Assembly (NCBI RefSeq): GCF_042666505.1
Contig: NZ_JBHTDN010000010.1
Location: 1 to 64,000 of the forward strand
Direction: 5' to 3'
DNA length: 64,000 bases
Source of the DNA: Parapedobacter sp042666505
GTDB taxonomy: Bacteria > Bacteroidota > Bacteroidia > Sphingobacteriales > Sphingobacteriaceae
Both the position numbers and the translations under genes were made by a program. Below, piece after piece: positions 8,531 through 17,678 of the stretch (positions are counted from its first letter, which is position 1; each line of letters begins with the position of its first letter). The notes below the pieces were generated by a model. That model was not told where the DNA came from. It did no database searches and worked only from the letters and a program-made list of their open reading frames with translations.

Positions 8531-9322
8531 TCACTTCGTCATTTTCCTAGCCTTATACTTTCGAATTACAAATTTAAACTTAGAAAAGTACTTAAAAAAG
8601 TAATACTCCGCCCAAGATATATACTTTAATTTAAACATTTCGTAAATGTTGTACTGGACACCTCTTTCCATCTCAACAATGTTTGCAGACAACCCGGAGA
8701 AACCAAAATGAGGCTTTCCCTTACCTGTTACGACCAAGCTTTCTGGAATTAGATACATCCGCTTCTTTTTGCTGATCTTCATCCAAAAATTTGCATCCTC
8801 AGAGTATTTCATATTTTCGTTATAATATCCAACATCGGAAAGGATACTTCTCTTAAAGAGAGCCGTCGAAGTCTGCGCGGTAATTTTAAACAGCAGTTTT
8901 CTCAACGTAATTTCCACCAGCCCATCTTTAATAATATATGGCAAAGTGATTTTTTCTTCATTTCTTAAACTGCCAATAAAATCGATATCAGGGCGTGCCT
9001 CTAAAATGTTGAGCTGTTTCTCAATCTTGGTTTCATGCCACTCGTCATCTGAGTCCAACAAGGCCAAATATTCTCCCTGCGCACTTCTAAGTCCTACATT
9101 ACGCGCCTTTGACACGCCGCCATTAGGTTGATTGATAATAGTAATCGGAATTCTAGTTTGGGCATTTGCAATCTTCGAAATAACGTCTATGCTTCTATCA
9201 GTAGATCCGTCGTTCACTACGATAATTTCTAAAGCTCCCTTATATGTTTGACTCAATACTGAATTCAAACTAGCCTCTATAGTCGATGCTGCATTATAAA
9301 CAGGTATGATGATCGAAACCAT
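8531..9322 (-). CDS. Family 2 glycosyltransferase
   Basis: A GT-A fold family-2 glycosyltransferase of 263 residues. I chose the ATG at 9322 because it gives the normal GT2 beginning MVSIIIPVYNAASTIEASL; an ATG at 9349 would add nine residues and is also possible. Visible features are IIVVNDGSTDRS (nucleotide binding), GGVSKARNVG, the metal-binding DSD in LALLDSDDEWHE and an ED pair in YSEDANFWMKIS that is placed like the catalytic base. It is expected to add one sugar of the repeat unit on the cytosolic face. It reads with the acetyltransferase 4 nt downstream. Confidence 0.85.
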   Translation of the reverse strand: MVSIIIPVYNAASTIEASLNSVLSQTYKGALEIIVVNDGSTDRSIDVISKIANAQTRIPITIINQPNGGVSKARNVGLRSAQGEYLALLDSDDEWHETKIEKQLNILEARPDIDFIGSLRNEEKITLPYIIKDGLVEITLRKLLFKITAQTSTALFKRSILSDVGYYNENMKYSEDANFWMKISKKKRMYLIPESLVVTGKGKPHFGFSGLSANIVEMERGVQYNIYEMFKLKYISWAEYYFFKYFSKFKFVIRKYKARKMTK

Positions 9323-9349
9323 GTCAAATATATTTTCGTCTGCTAACAT

Positions 9350-9487
9350 CTAGCAAACTTCGTTTGCTCTGAAGCAAAGCTAGGTTCGTTCAGCCAAACG
9401 ATTTCCAAATAAGAATAGTAGTAACATATTTTCTTATTTCCTTCAATTATGCTAGGCATCTAAATATAGTAATTTATGTAAATTGTA
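9350..9487. other. AT-rich gap with a short hairpin
   Basis: No gene seen. The perfect hairpin AGCAAAC (9352-9358), loop TTC, GTTTGCT (9362-9368) lies next to the start of the GT2 gene; no T-run follows it on either strand. The remainder is plain AT-rich sequence. Confidence 0.4.
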
Positions 9488-10555
9488 TTAAATAATAAAT
9501 AGTTCAAACACAATAAACAATGCCCCCATTACCAACGTATAAACCGTTGATACTTTATACCTACTATTAATATTGAATAATGGTTCTAAGAGATAAGGAA
9601 TTACTATCCACGATAAAAGACCCCAACGATCAGAGAAGGGCATGTCGAATGCAAAAAAGAAAATTGAGCTGCTCAAGACAAAGTAATTTATCCATTTCCG
9701 ATAGGTCACCAAATATTCTTTCTGATTAATTAACACCTTCTTATGAACAAAAAGTGCCGTTAAAAGAATAGCCGTATTAAAGATAAAAAAGTCTGGCCGA
9801 AAACCAGTGTCATATTTCATTTCCAAAACGAAATAAGCTGCACGTCTGTCCTCCAATACGAGCCCTGTAATGACGCTGGCCAAGGACTTTATCCCATGCC
9901 CCGATAAAGAGACCATGGCGGAAAAAAAATAAAGCATGATAGAAGGCCACAGTGATTTCATCCTTCTTGCGGTCAAATAAAAGACTATGGTGATTACCGA
10001 GGAAACATGGATCCCAATACTACATAAAAAGAGCAGAACCGTAGAGGTCCAATTTCTCCTCTCTAGGGAATTAAACGCGACAAGCAATAACATAGCTGAA
10101 ATACCATGCCTTATCGCGTTGAATCCAAAATTTTTAAAAAAGAAAAATGTTGCAAACGTTAGCAAAAGCAATACTTGGTTCCTTCGACTAAATTCATTCT
10201 GTCTTATTACAATGCCTAAAATTATAACATATAGCAACGCCATTATCAACAAAAAACCACGAGTGCTTACAATCAAATGAATAATCTCGACTAACCATTT
10301 AAAAACAAATTCAACACCAAACTCGTATGTATCAACGTTCTCAAATATATAAATATAAGTTTTCGTATCTGTACCTACGTCATAACGTCTTAAACCAAAA
10401 ATTAACCCAAAAGCCAATAATATAACCCAACAAATATAGTTTTGGTTCCTCGCAGATAGCCAACGATGAGTCTTATCCTGCTGGTTCGATAACACCAACG
10501 CAAAAACAAATAGTATAAAATACGCTATTACGAACTGAAAATCGAACCAAAACAT
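9488..10555 (-). CDS. EpsG-family Wzy-like polysaccharide polymerase
   Basis: A 355-residue integral membrane protein with about ten hydrophobic segments and the EpsG hallmark near its N-terminus, GLRRYDVGTDTKTYIYIF (charged and tyrosine-rich stretch), followed by NFGFNAIRHGISAMLLL. EpsG-family proteins act as Wzy polymerases that join lipid-linked repeat units in the periplasm. It is the only polymerase candidate in the locus and is accompanied by a Wzx flippase, a Wzz-like protein and a Wza-like exporter, so the four together define a Wzx/Wzy-dependent pathway. Strongly AT-rich and probably serotype-specific. Confidence 0.8.
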   Translation of the reverse strand: MFWFDFQFVIAYFILFVFALVLSNQQDKTHRWLSARNQNYICWVILLAFGLIFGLRRYDVGTDTKTYIYIFENVDTYEFGVEFVFKWLVEIIHLIVSTRGFLLIMALLYVIILGIVIRQNEFSRRNQVLLLLTFATFFFFKNFGFNAIRHGISAMLLLVAFNSLERRNWTSTVLLFLCSIGIHVSSVITIVFYLTARRMKSLWPSIMLYFFSAMVSLSGHGIKSLASVITGLVLEDRRAAYFVLEMKYDTGFRPDFFIFNTAILLTALFVHKKVLINQKEYLVTYRKWINYFVLSSSIFFFAFDMPFSDRWGLLSWIVIPYLLEPLFNINSRYKVSTVYTLVMGALFIVFELFII

Positions 10556-10580
10556 ATCAACCCACCTATAATTACTATCA

Positions 10581-11351
10581 TTATTTAGTTATTTTGTAAA
10601 CTAAATTCATCAGCCGCCTAGGAATAAACATTCTAACAAATTCTTTTGCTAACAATAATATTTTTCTGGTCAAGAATTCGACATTATTTATCGATTTGTG
10701 CTCACGTAGAATTGCCAATGATTCTAATGCTCCTTTATAAGAATTACTTGAACTATAGCCTATCGCTTCGATGATTGCGATTTTATCTTCCACTACTAGA
10801 AATTTAGCTCCCTTTTTCTGCAATGCCATAAAAAAATTCCTATCTGAGCAAATCTTGTAATTCAGTGAAAATGGAAATTCCTTAGCTCGATCAACTCTAA
10901 CAAATACCGCTTGATGATTAAACGGCATGGGATTGCGAGCAGACGGGTAACGAGCTTTATAAACTTTAGTGAAGCCGTCAAACTTTGCAACGGCATCTCC
11001 GACAATCACATCGACATTCTCGAAATGTTCGTTTTCACAATCAAACAGAGACGAAATCACATACTCGTTATAAAACACATCTCCGGCATTCATAAAATTA
11101 ATAAAATCCCCAGTAGCTTTAATGACACCCTGATTCATTGCATCATATATGCCGCCATCCTCCTCACTGACGATCATGTGGATGTGATCTTTGTACTCAC
11201 TTATAATCGACAACGTACGATCAGTACTCTTTCCGTCTATTATAATATACTCAATAAACGAATAATTCTGAGCAATTACCGATTCGATTGTTCCTCTAAT
11301 ATGGTCTTCACAATTGAATGTGACAGTAACTATACTAATCTTAGGCTTCAT
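10581..11351 (-). CDS. Family 2 glycosyltransferase (WcaA/EpsE-like)
   Basis: A 256-residue GT2 enzyme. The ATG at 11351 gives the canonical start MKPKISIVTVTFNCEDHI. An upstream GTG at 11405 overlaps the stop of the preceding gene (GTGA) and would add 18 residues, so translational coupling from that codon is an alternative. Motifs: IIIDGKSTDRTLSI (nucleotide site), EEDGGIYDAMNQGVIKATGD (typical of GTs such as WcaE/PGL-type enzymes) and NFMNAGDVF at the place of the metal-binding DxD. It is presumably cytosolic and adds one sugar of the repeat unit; donor and linkage are unknown. Confidence 0.85.
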   Translation of the reverse strand: MKPKISIVTVTFNCEDHIRGTIESVIAQNYSFIEYIIIDGKSTDRTLSIISEYKDHIHMIVSEEDGGIYDAMNQGVIKATGDFINFMNAGDVFYNEYVISSLFDCENEHFENVDVIVGDAVAKFDGFTKVYKARYPSARNPMPFNHQAVFVRVDRAKEFPFSLNYKICSDRNFFMALQKKGAKFLVVEDKIAIIEAIGYSSSNSYKGALESLAILREHKSINNVEFLTRKILLLAKEFVRMFIPRRLMNLVYKITK

Positions 11352-11401
11352 GCTTTCTATGTCTTGATTAGACAATGCGACTCTTCTTAGCCAACAGCTA
11401 A

Positions 11402-12580
11402 TCACCTTCGGCCAAAGACACTCAAAATTACATTTGTAATAGAGTGAACGTGTTGCCGAACAGTGAACTTTTTTGAAAATGACTCCGCATCGATTCTCAT
11501 TTCCTGATATCTTGATGGATTGTTAATACAATAGATGATTTGATCTTCTAACGTCGTAGTATTATCATTGTACAAAAGACCATTCTTTCCGTTCGTAATA
11601 ATTTCGGCAGTGCCAGCATTATCAAAACCTATGACAATTGCACCAAAAGTCATTGCCTCAATAGTTACTCGACCAAATGCTTCGTTCATGGAGCACATTA
11701 ACAATATATCTATGCCGGAATAGATCTTAGATTTATCTTTCTCGAAGTTTTTGAAGAAAACGTATTCTGTTAAATTATATCTTTCGATATAGGTTAGTAA
11801 TGCCTTGTAATACTCCTTTGAAGCAACTTCCCCCCAAAACTCTATGCTTAAATTGTATCCTCTATCTCTCAATTTCTTTAATGCCTCAAGCCCTCTTTTT
11901 TGATTCTTTGTTTCAGAAATAATACCAACCATGCCTAATCTATTGGGCAAGCTAGTCCTTTGATTTATATTGATTATTTTTCTAGACGACAACTCAGTTT
12001 CGTCGAATACAGGGTTATAAACTTGGATTGCATTTTTCAGGTTTAAGTATCTCTCAATAGATTTCGATATAGCAATCACCGAATCGCTTAGTTTTAAAAA
12101 ATATCTCTTCACTTTCTTTCCACCAAGATGAACTAGCTTATAGTCATCGTAACCAAACTCTCGAACATGCCAGATATGTTTTATTCCTGTTATTTTTGCC
12201 ACGAAAACACCCAATGTTTCTACCGAAGAGTTACTGTAGACCAGGTCAATTTTTTCCTGCTTTATATATTTCGCGATTTTCCGCAGAGAGGAAAGATTCT
12301 TCAATAATTTACCTGGGAAAGATATCAATAACTTGAAAGGACTTGTGGAATAAAACAAACTTGAGCAATGAATTCCCGACACTGGAATCTGTTCCTCAAT
12401 AAGTTCTTTAAACAACCCTTCATCTTCCTTTTGGTTATAAATGTAGACCATCTTTATATCGATCAACTTTCGTATTCCCTTTAACAAAAGTAAAAGCGAT
12501 TGATTGGCCCCATTCATCGCGTTGTAATGCGTAATAAATACAACCTGTGTCTTCCTATTATTTAGGTTTTCTGCTTTCAA
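11402..12580 (-). CDS. Family 4 glycosyltransferase
   Basis: A GT-B enzyme of the GT4 group, about 392 residues. The C-terminal domain has the donor-site signature SMNEAFGRVTIEAMTFGAIVIG..NAGTAEII, with the glutamates of the E-x7-E motif, and IISETKNQKRGLEAL at the domain junction. The N-terminal part has FITHYNAMNGANQSLLLLL. The start is uncertain: the frame is open to an ATG at 12694, but that overlaps the upstream gene by 104 bp and gives an odd N-terminus; TTG codons at 12604 or 12580 fit better and I use the latter. Expected role: addition of one sugar of the repeat unit on the cytosolic face. Confidence 0.8.
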   Translation of the reverse strand: MKAENLNNRKTQVVFITHYNAMNGANQSLLLLLKGIRKLIDIKMVYIYNQKEDEGLFKELIEEQIPVSGIHCSSLFYSTSPFKLLISFPGKLLKNLSSLRKIAKYIKQEKIDLVYSNSSVETLGVFVAKITGIKHIWHVREFGYDDYKLVHLGGKKVKRYFLKLSDSVIAISKSIERYLNLKNAIQVYNPVFDETELSSRKIININQRTSLPNRLGMVGIISETKNQKRGLEALKKLRDRGYNLSIEFWGEVASKEYYKALLTYIERYNLTEYVFFKNFEKDKSKIYSGIDILLMCSMNEAFGRVTIEAMTFGAIVIGFDNAGTAEIITNGKNGLLYNDNTTTLEDQIIYCINNPSRYQEMRIDAESFSKKFTVRQHVHSITNVILSVFGRR

Positions 12581-12590
12581 ACTATCGTGT

Positions 12591-13652
12591 TTAGGAATGA
12601 GCAAAGTTAACTCTATGGTACAACTCGAGCGTTTTTTCTGCCATTGATACCCATGTATGATCTTTAATCTTCTCAAAATTACCTCTCCCCACAAGCGTAA
12701 CCTCTTCCGAACTTATATTCATAACCTTATCCATCATTTTCGTCAACTCGGGCACATCTCCAAAAAGAAATTCATGATCTATAAACTCGGGCATTGAACC
12801 AACATTCGACGCGAGGCATAATTTGCTATATGACATTCCCAAAAGTAATGCCCCGGAAGTTACGACTCGTTTGTAAGGGTAAATCATAACGTTTGACAAA
12901 GAAAAATAGGCTTCGATTTCTCCGTCTTCAATATACCTAGGCAAAAAAATAATATTATCGTTGAATGCTATCTTCTCATTGATTACTTTTAAATCCTTCT
13001 CAAACTTAACTCGGCCACATATTATCAATTGCGCTTTTGGCCGTTTCAAACTTATAAAAGCATCGATAATGTCCATGATGCCTTTATAAGGTCTTAGGTC
13101 ACCAAGAAACATGAAAGAGAATTTGCTTTCATCGAAATTTCTGATATTCCTCCGGAATTCGTAGATGTTCCCCTTGAATTGTGGGTAAGTACCAACATAA
13201 TTGGCGTGTGGGATAACAGCGATTTTTTCGTTAGGTATCTTATACCTAGTTTCTAGAATTCCCTTGGAAAAGAAGTTGTGAACACTAAACGCATCTTGCA
13301 TTCTAATGAAACAACGGGTAAAAAAATTATCCAATGTTGAAAAGCCGCTTTCATGACTACCAAAATTATGAACCGTCCACACGTATTTCTTATTACCCTT
13401 TATCAGGAATATTCCTATTAAAAAAATAGACCATTTGAGCAAGCGTATCCACGCGTTTTTTGAGAACGTATAGTACTCAAACCAATGGAAATGAATTATA
13501 TCTACTTGGAAGAGGTGTTTGGTTTTAAAGAATTGTAGGATGCCTGACTTAACAGGCAAAACTTCAACACCAAGCTCCCCTAACGAACCAATCAACTTTT
13601 CTTGATAAGGGTTATCCTTACCAACCGGAGCAAAAGCTACTTTCATATGCAT
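12591..13652 (-). CDS. Family 4 glycosyltransferase
   Basis: A 353-residue GT-B glycosyltransferase. The N-terminal acceptor domain contains IIHFHWFEYYTF and YVWTVHNFGSHE, a pattern seen in capsule GT4 enzymes. The C-terminal donor domain has MFLGDLRPYKGIMDIIDAF and IYPYKRVVTSGALLLGMS, which occupies the usual E-x7-E region. The ATG start directly abuts the stop of the pyruvyltransferase-like gene (no spacing); an ATG two codons later is equally good. A hydrophobic stretch WSIFLIGIFLI (about residues 75-85) may attach it to the membrane. The sugar donor is not known. Confidence 0.8.
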   Translation of the reverse strand: MHMKVAFAPVGKDNPYQEKLIGSLGELGVEVLPVKSGILQFFKTKHLFQVDIIHFHWFEYYTFSKNAWIRLLKWSIFLIGIFLIKGNKKYVWTVHNFGSHESGFSTLDNFFTRCFIRMQDAFSVHNFFSKGILETRYKIPNEKIAVIPHANYVGTYPQFKGNIYEFRRNIRNFDESKFSFMFLGDLRPYKGIMDIIDAFISLKRPKAQLIICGRVKFEKDLKVINEKIAFNDNIIFLPRYIEDGEIEAYFSLSNVMIYPYKRVVTSGALLLGMSYSKLCLASNVGSMPEFIDHEFLFGDVPELTKMMDKVMNISSEEVTLVGRGNFEKIKDHTWVSMAEKTLELYHRVNFAHS

Positions 13653-14783
13653 TTACCTCTCTAAGGCCTCCGCTAAAAACTTCATAGACTCCTGTCTAAA
13701 GTCACTAATCTTTCTATTTATTTCTGCCCAGTCAACTTCATTTCTCAAAATCGAATCGGCATGCTCCTTATTAAATCTTGTCATCTTGTGGTGTTCAAGT
13801 CCCAATAATGACAACAGGCTGTCGATTCGTTCATTCATACCTTCCGCCGCCCCCGTGTTAGGTAGAATGATAAATTTTGTATTGTTAATTAAGCAGAATA
13901 CCATTCCGTGAAATGAAGTGGTTATAACCAATTCCGAAGAACCTATATAGGACACCCACTCAGGAATTGTCGGAAACAAGCTTCCAGAGCTATCATTATT
14001 TGCTGTAGCGTGTAATGTGACGAAGCCTTCGAGAGATTTCGCATAGTTTATGAAAAGTTCTTTTTCCACTATTTCACTGTTTCCCAAGGTATAAATAAAG
14101 ACTGTTTTTGGAGAATTAACATTTCTTACAAAGTCAATTCCTAACAATTCCTCCCATTCCGATTTAGTGAATAAAAATGTAGGATCTAAAACCCATTTTG
14201 CATTTCGATAACCTAGGGTGTTACAAATCTCGAGGCCGCTTTTCTCTCTTATACCAACAGCCGAAAACTTGTGTATATACTTTTTGAATAACTTCTCTGT
14301 CGTAGTGTCAAGCTTCCGTTTTCCGAAACTGGCGGCAAATGCCACACGCTTAATCCTCGAATCACCAAATCCTAGCAGAAATGCTTCAGCTGAGACCTGA
14401 AATGAATTATTCCAAACTTGATCACTTCCGGTAACATAAACATCAGCTATAGGCGGGCGGGCGATAAGATCGGATAAACTGTAGTATTCTTCTTGTCCGA
14501 AATTAATGAACTGCTTCTTGAACTGAGAAAACTGGCGTTTCAAATCTTGAACTTCGCCTAACACCTTTATTCTTTCGTATCTCTTCCGTCTATATGATGA
14601 AATCGGATTGAGCCTGAATAATCGCGTAAACAAGGACATTTTTACAGGAGGAGGGACTCGATGATAAGGTATCAAAAAAGGCGAATGTCCTATTTTGGTT
14701 AAATAACTTTGCATAGCAAACAACTGAAGTATTTGACCATAATTATTAGTCGATTCCCAAAAAGTCATTATACCTATTTTCAT
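13653..14783 (-). CDS. Polysaccharide pyruvyl transferase family protein (CsaB/WcaK type)
   Basis: A 376-residue protein of the polysaccharide pyruvyl transferase family (PF04230). The N-terminal signature is FWESTNNYGQILQLFAMQSYL, and later VYVTGSDQVWN and a C-terminal SSELVITTSFHGMVFCLI with the conserved SxHG. Members transfer pyruvate as a ketal from PEP to a sugar, or act on related acceptors. It lies 5 nt from the FrhB-like iron-sulfur gene; that pairing recurs in polysaccharide loci of Bacteroidota and Firmicutes. Whether this subgroup truly makes pyruvyl ketals is not proven. Confidence 0.8.
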   Translation of the reverse strand: MKIGIMTFWESTNNYGQILQLFAMQSYLTKIGHSPFLIPYHRVPPPVKMSLFTRLFRLNPISSYRRKRYERIKVLGEVQDLKRQFSQFKKQFINFGQEEYYSLSDLIARPPIADVYVTGSDQVWNNSFQVSAEAFLLGFGDSRIKRVAFAASFGKRKLDTTTEKLFKKYIHKFSAVGIREKSGLEICNTLGYRNAKWVLDPTFLFTKSEWEELLGIDFVRNVNSPKTVFIYTLGNSEIVEKELFINYAKSLEGFVTLHATANNDSSGSLFPTIPEWVSYIGSSELVITTSFHGMVFCLINNTKFIILPNTGAAEGMNERIDSLLSLLGLEHHKMTRFNKEHADSILRNEVDWAEINRKISDFRQESMKFLAEALER

Positions 14784-14788
14784 TTACT

Positions 14789-16108
14789 CTATCGAAATTT
14801 GTGATACAATAATGTCAATAAAGACAATATTCTTAGATGTAGTTTCATTTGTGCATCAAAGGAATGGGCATTACGAACTTTCCTCCATAAGCCAATGCTC
14901 TTTCTTCGAGTGACTGTTCGTTGTAACTGAACCAACGAAAATAATACTGTGGGGAAAGTTTTAACATGTTTTCTAAGATACGGCACCTTCTTGAAACTTA
15001 TCTTTCTAAGTAATACCCTCAATTTTAAACCATCCCTTCTATGACTAAAACTAGATTTCTGCGATTTAGCTATTAGGCTTTTATCAACCTGCTTCACAGT
15101 CAGATCGCCATTTTCTATACCGTTTTTTACTATCAAATCAGCGATTGGAGATCTCGTGACAATAACGCTGTTACCTAATCCATCGCTTCGGTATTCATCT
15201 AGCCAAGCGTCTCCCAAAGAAATGTCCGCTAATTCGGTGAGCACGTCGGTACAATAATCACAAGCATTGGCTTTAAAAAGCCCTGTTCCCCACATATCAC
15301 CAAGTGTCCTCATCTTCACCTGATGAAATACATTATTCTTATCTAACGCACCGAAACTGTAGTCAGAGGCCGTGCTGTTCTCGTCTTTCAACCTGTATTC
15401 AGGGTTTCGGTAGCCAGTGGAAATTCCAGCTCTTTGAGCAAGATAATCGGTGAAAAATCGACTTTTTAATCCTCCGCAAACAATACCAACTAAAAAGGGT
15501 ATTTTTTCCTTCAATTTAGGATGATAATGTTGCTTTAGACGTATCGCTTTTATGAAACAGGCGACACCGGACACAGCTACTCTCCCGTTTATACTTTCAA
15601 GTTCGTCAAAGAGTGATGCTAAGGTTACGGGTATGTACCTAGTCTTGGAAATAACTGTAATGTCCTCGATTTTTGACAAAAGCTGATATCGGTAAGTTCC
15701 CTCCGCTTCACTGACAACAAATAAGCGGTCAACAATATTTTCTTCTAATAACCTTTTAAAAATGTATGTAGCTAATCCCCCTGACGATGAAGTAATTCTA
15801 AATTCATTTGAGAATCCGACGTAGGTACCCAGGAAATGACCAATGCTATCATCGGCTTGGGAAGCGTCGGGAAGAAATATTCTAGCAAGCTCGTCTTCAT
15901 CTTTTACCGTTTCCTCTGGCATAATGTTAAAAGGACAAACGCGAAATAGATCATTATCATTCTCTATGTCAGCAGTTTGAATTGGCTCCAAAAACCCGTC
16001 GTCGTTCCAATTCATTTTAAGTTTGCCTTTGCTCTCCGAGACGCACACTCCACACCCGGTACAAAGACCTTGGTTGACTATGGATTTTATGAATCGGCAG
16101 TCCTTCAT
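14789..16108 (-). CDS. FrhB-like coenzyme F420 hydrogenase/dehydrogenase beta-subunit family protein
   Basis: A 439-residue iron-sulfur flavoprotein-like protein. A ferredoxin motif CTGCGVC (C16, C19, C22) with a later VCPFN can hold a [4Fe-4S] cluster; ITSSSGGLATYIFKRLLE and VSGVACFIKAIRL.. IPFLVGIVCGG are typical of the FrhB N- and C-terminal domains. Further cysteines occur in NACDYCTDVL. F420 itself is not made by most Bacteroidota, so the cofactor may be another flavin. It overlaps the Wzx gene by 4 nt (ATGA) and precedes the pyruvyltransferase-like gene by 5 nt, so all three are co-translated. Probable role is a redox step on a sugar or pyruvyl substituent; this is inference. Confidence 0.8.
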   Translation of the reverse strand: MKDCRFIKSIVNQGLCTGCGVCVSESKGKLKMNWNDDGFLEPIQTADIENDNDLFRVCPFNIMPEETVKDEDELARIFLPDASQADDSIGHFLGTYVGFSNEFRITSSSGGLATYIFKRLLEENIVDRLFVVSEAEGTYRYQLLSKIEDITVISKTRYIPVTLASLFDELESINGRVAVSGVACFIKAIRLKQHYHPKLKEKIPFLVGIVCGGLKSRFFTDYLAQRAGISTGYRNPEYRLKDENSTASDYSFGALDKNNVFHQVKMRTLGDMWGTGLFKANACDYCTDVLTELADISLGDAWLDEYRSDGLGNSVIVTRSPIADLIVKNGIENGDLTVKQVDKSLIAKSQKSSFSHRRDGLKLRVLLRKISFKKVPYLRKHVKTFPTVLFSLVQLQRTVTRRKSIGLWRKVRNAHSFDAQMKLHLRILSLLTLLYHKFR

Positions 16109-17631
16109 CTTCTAAATAATCTATTTCTAATTTTCACTAAAAATTCCCTCTCTTCTCTGTCAAGCCCAAAAACAAAAACCAAAAATAGAGTTATTAGTAC
16201 GATTATAAGACTTTCAATCGTAAATACGAAAAAATTCTTGTCTAAAGAAATGTATTTGGAGGATAGGAAAAGGATGGCAGATACAATCGCTGAGACGCAA
16301 ATTATCTTTAATACAACTTGTTTATAAAAAGATACAACCGAAAAATCGATACCCATCCTTAAAAAATATAATCTTAAATTTATAGTGACGAGTGAAATTC
16401 CTATTGAAAGATAGAAGACATGATTAGGATCACTCGTAATAGACAGCAACAAGTATGATAGTGGCAAATTCATAAAAACCAAAAGCCCAACTATGAGTTG
16501 ATACGATTTAATTTTTCCTGTCGCTTGAATGCCCATTTTTACCGGACTGGACACTACGTCAATCAGAATGTTAACTAAACACAATCTCACAAATGAAGAA
16601 ACATACGGAGGGGTTTTATTTAACCATAACTTTAGAATATAATCAATATTATAAATAATAGGGTAAGTTATTAAGAATAGTAGAAAAAAAGAGGCTTTAG
16701 AACTTCGGAAGATGAGTTGTATCATCTTACTTTCCTCTCTATTTGCATAGCTTTTGACAATCTGTGGATTGACCGCGATTTGAAAACTGTTGACAAAACT
16801 GGTTACAGCATTTTGCACCTGTAGCATCACACCGTAAGCTGCGTTAACTATTGTTCCGAAAAATAAATTAAGAACGATATTAACTCCTTGACCACTGGCT
16901 ACCACGGCAATATTGCCAAATAGATTCCAGCCAGAATAAGAAATAAGAGTATAGAAATAGCTTTTGTCATAGTAAATTCTAAATTTACTTTCCTCATATT
17001 TAACGAGACAATAAATGCGATATAGGCTAGCAATTAAAATCGTGATAAGAAAAATCAAAACTGCGTAAAGCACCAGCTTATCAAAAGCAATAATTACCAA
17101 CAAATATATTGCGACCAGCTTTAACATCACCTCTACGATACTTATTACAGCATATATATTCATCTGCTCCCGAGCAATAATAAGAGCAGTAAACGGGACC
17201 TGTATTACACCTATCAAAAAAGTTAATACTGAAAGTTGGTATACCCAAATTGCAGCGTTCATCCGCTCTGGAGGAATGTCCAGTTTGTCATTTACAAACC
17301 ATAACCCAATTGTTTCCGCCAATAATAGAATCAGTAATGCAATGCCAATGTGAATCAAGAATGTTGCATTAAATGTATTCCTCAGCTTATCCTTGTCATT
17401 CCGCCCTATATCAAATGCCAAAAATCGTTGCGTTGCGGATGACATTGCGGAATTAAAGAAGCCGAATAATAATACAACTCCACCGACAATGCTATATACT
17501 CCATAATCCTCTATACCCAGTACATTCAGTACGACCCTAGACGTATATAGCGAAACGCCCATCGTAATAAACATCCTGAAATAGAGGAATATGGAATTCT
17601 TTGCAATACGTCTATTCGATGATTCACTCAA
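16105..17631 (-). CDS. Wzx-like oligosaccharide flippase (MOP superfamily)
   Basis: A 508-residue membrane protein with some 12-14 hydrophobic segments. It begins with RRIAKNSIFLYFRMFITMGVS and GIEDYGVYSIVGG, a pattern common to polysaccharide-biosynthesis (RfbX-type) flippases of Bacteroidota, and has SFVNSFQIAVNPQIVKSYA in the middle. Such proteins move undecaprenyl-PP-linked repeat units across the inner membrane for Wzy polymerisation. It lies 47 nt downstream of fcl, and its 3' end overlaps the FrhB-like gene. This is where AT-rich composition sets in relative to fcl and gmd. Confidence 0.9.
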   Translation of the reverse strand: MSESSNRRIAKNSIFLYFRMFITMGVSLYTSRVVLNVLGIEDYGVYSIVGGVVLLFGFFNSAMSSATQRFLAFDIGRNDKDKLRNTFNATFLIHIGIALLILLLAETIGLWFVNDKLDIPPERMNAAIWVYQLSVLTFLIGVIQVPFTALIIAREQMNIYAVISIVEVMLKLVAIYLLVIIAFDKLVLYAVLIFLITILIASLYRIYCLVKYEESKFRIYYDKSYFYTLISYSGWNLFGNIAVVASGQGVNIVLNLFFGTIVNAAYGVMLQVQNAVTSFVNSFQIAVNPQIVKSYANREESKMIQLIFRSSKASFFLLFLITYPIIYNIDYILKLWLNKTPPYVSSFVRLCLVNILIDVVSSPVKMGIQATGKIKSYQLIVGLLVFMNLPLSYLLLSITSDPNHVFYLSIGISLVTINLRLYFLRMGIDFSVVSFYKQVVLKIICVSAIVSAILFLSSKYISLDKNFFVFTIESLIIVLITLFLVFVFGLDREEREFLVKIRNRLFRR

Positions 17632-17678
17632 AATCGATAAAAATAAAATTTAAGTATTTAAAATGGCTTTATGAGACC

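Noticed and set aside
16105..16327. Plus-strand frame over the start of the FrhB-like gene and the end of wzx
   Set aside because: Antisense to two overlapping genes and has no start context or homology that I can see.
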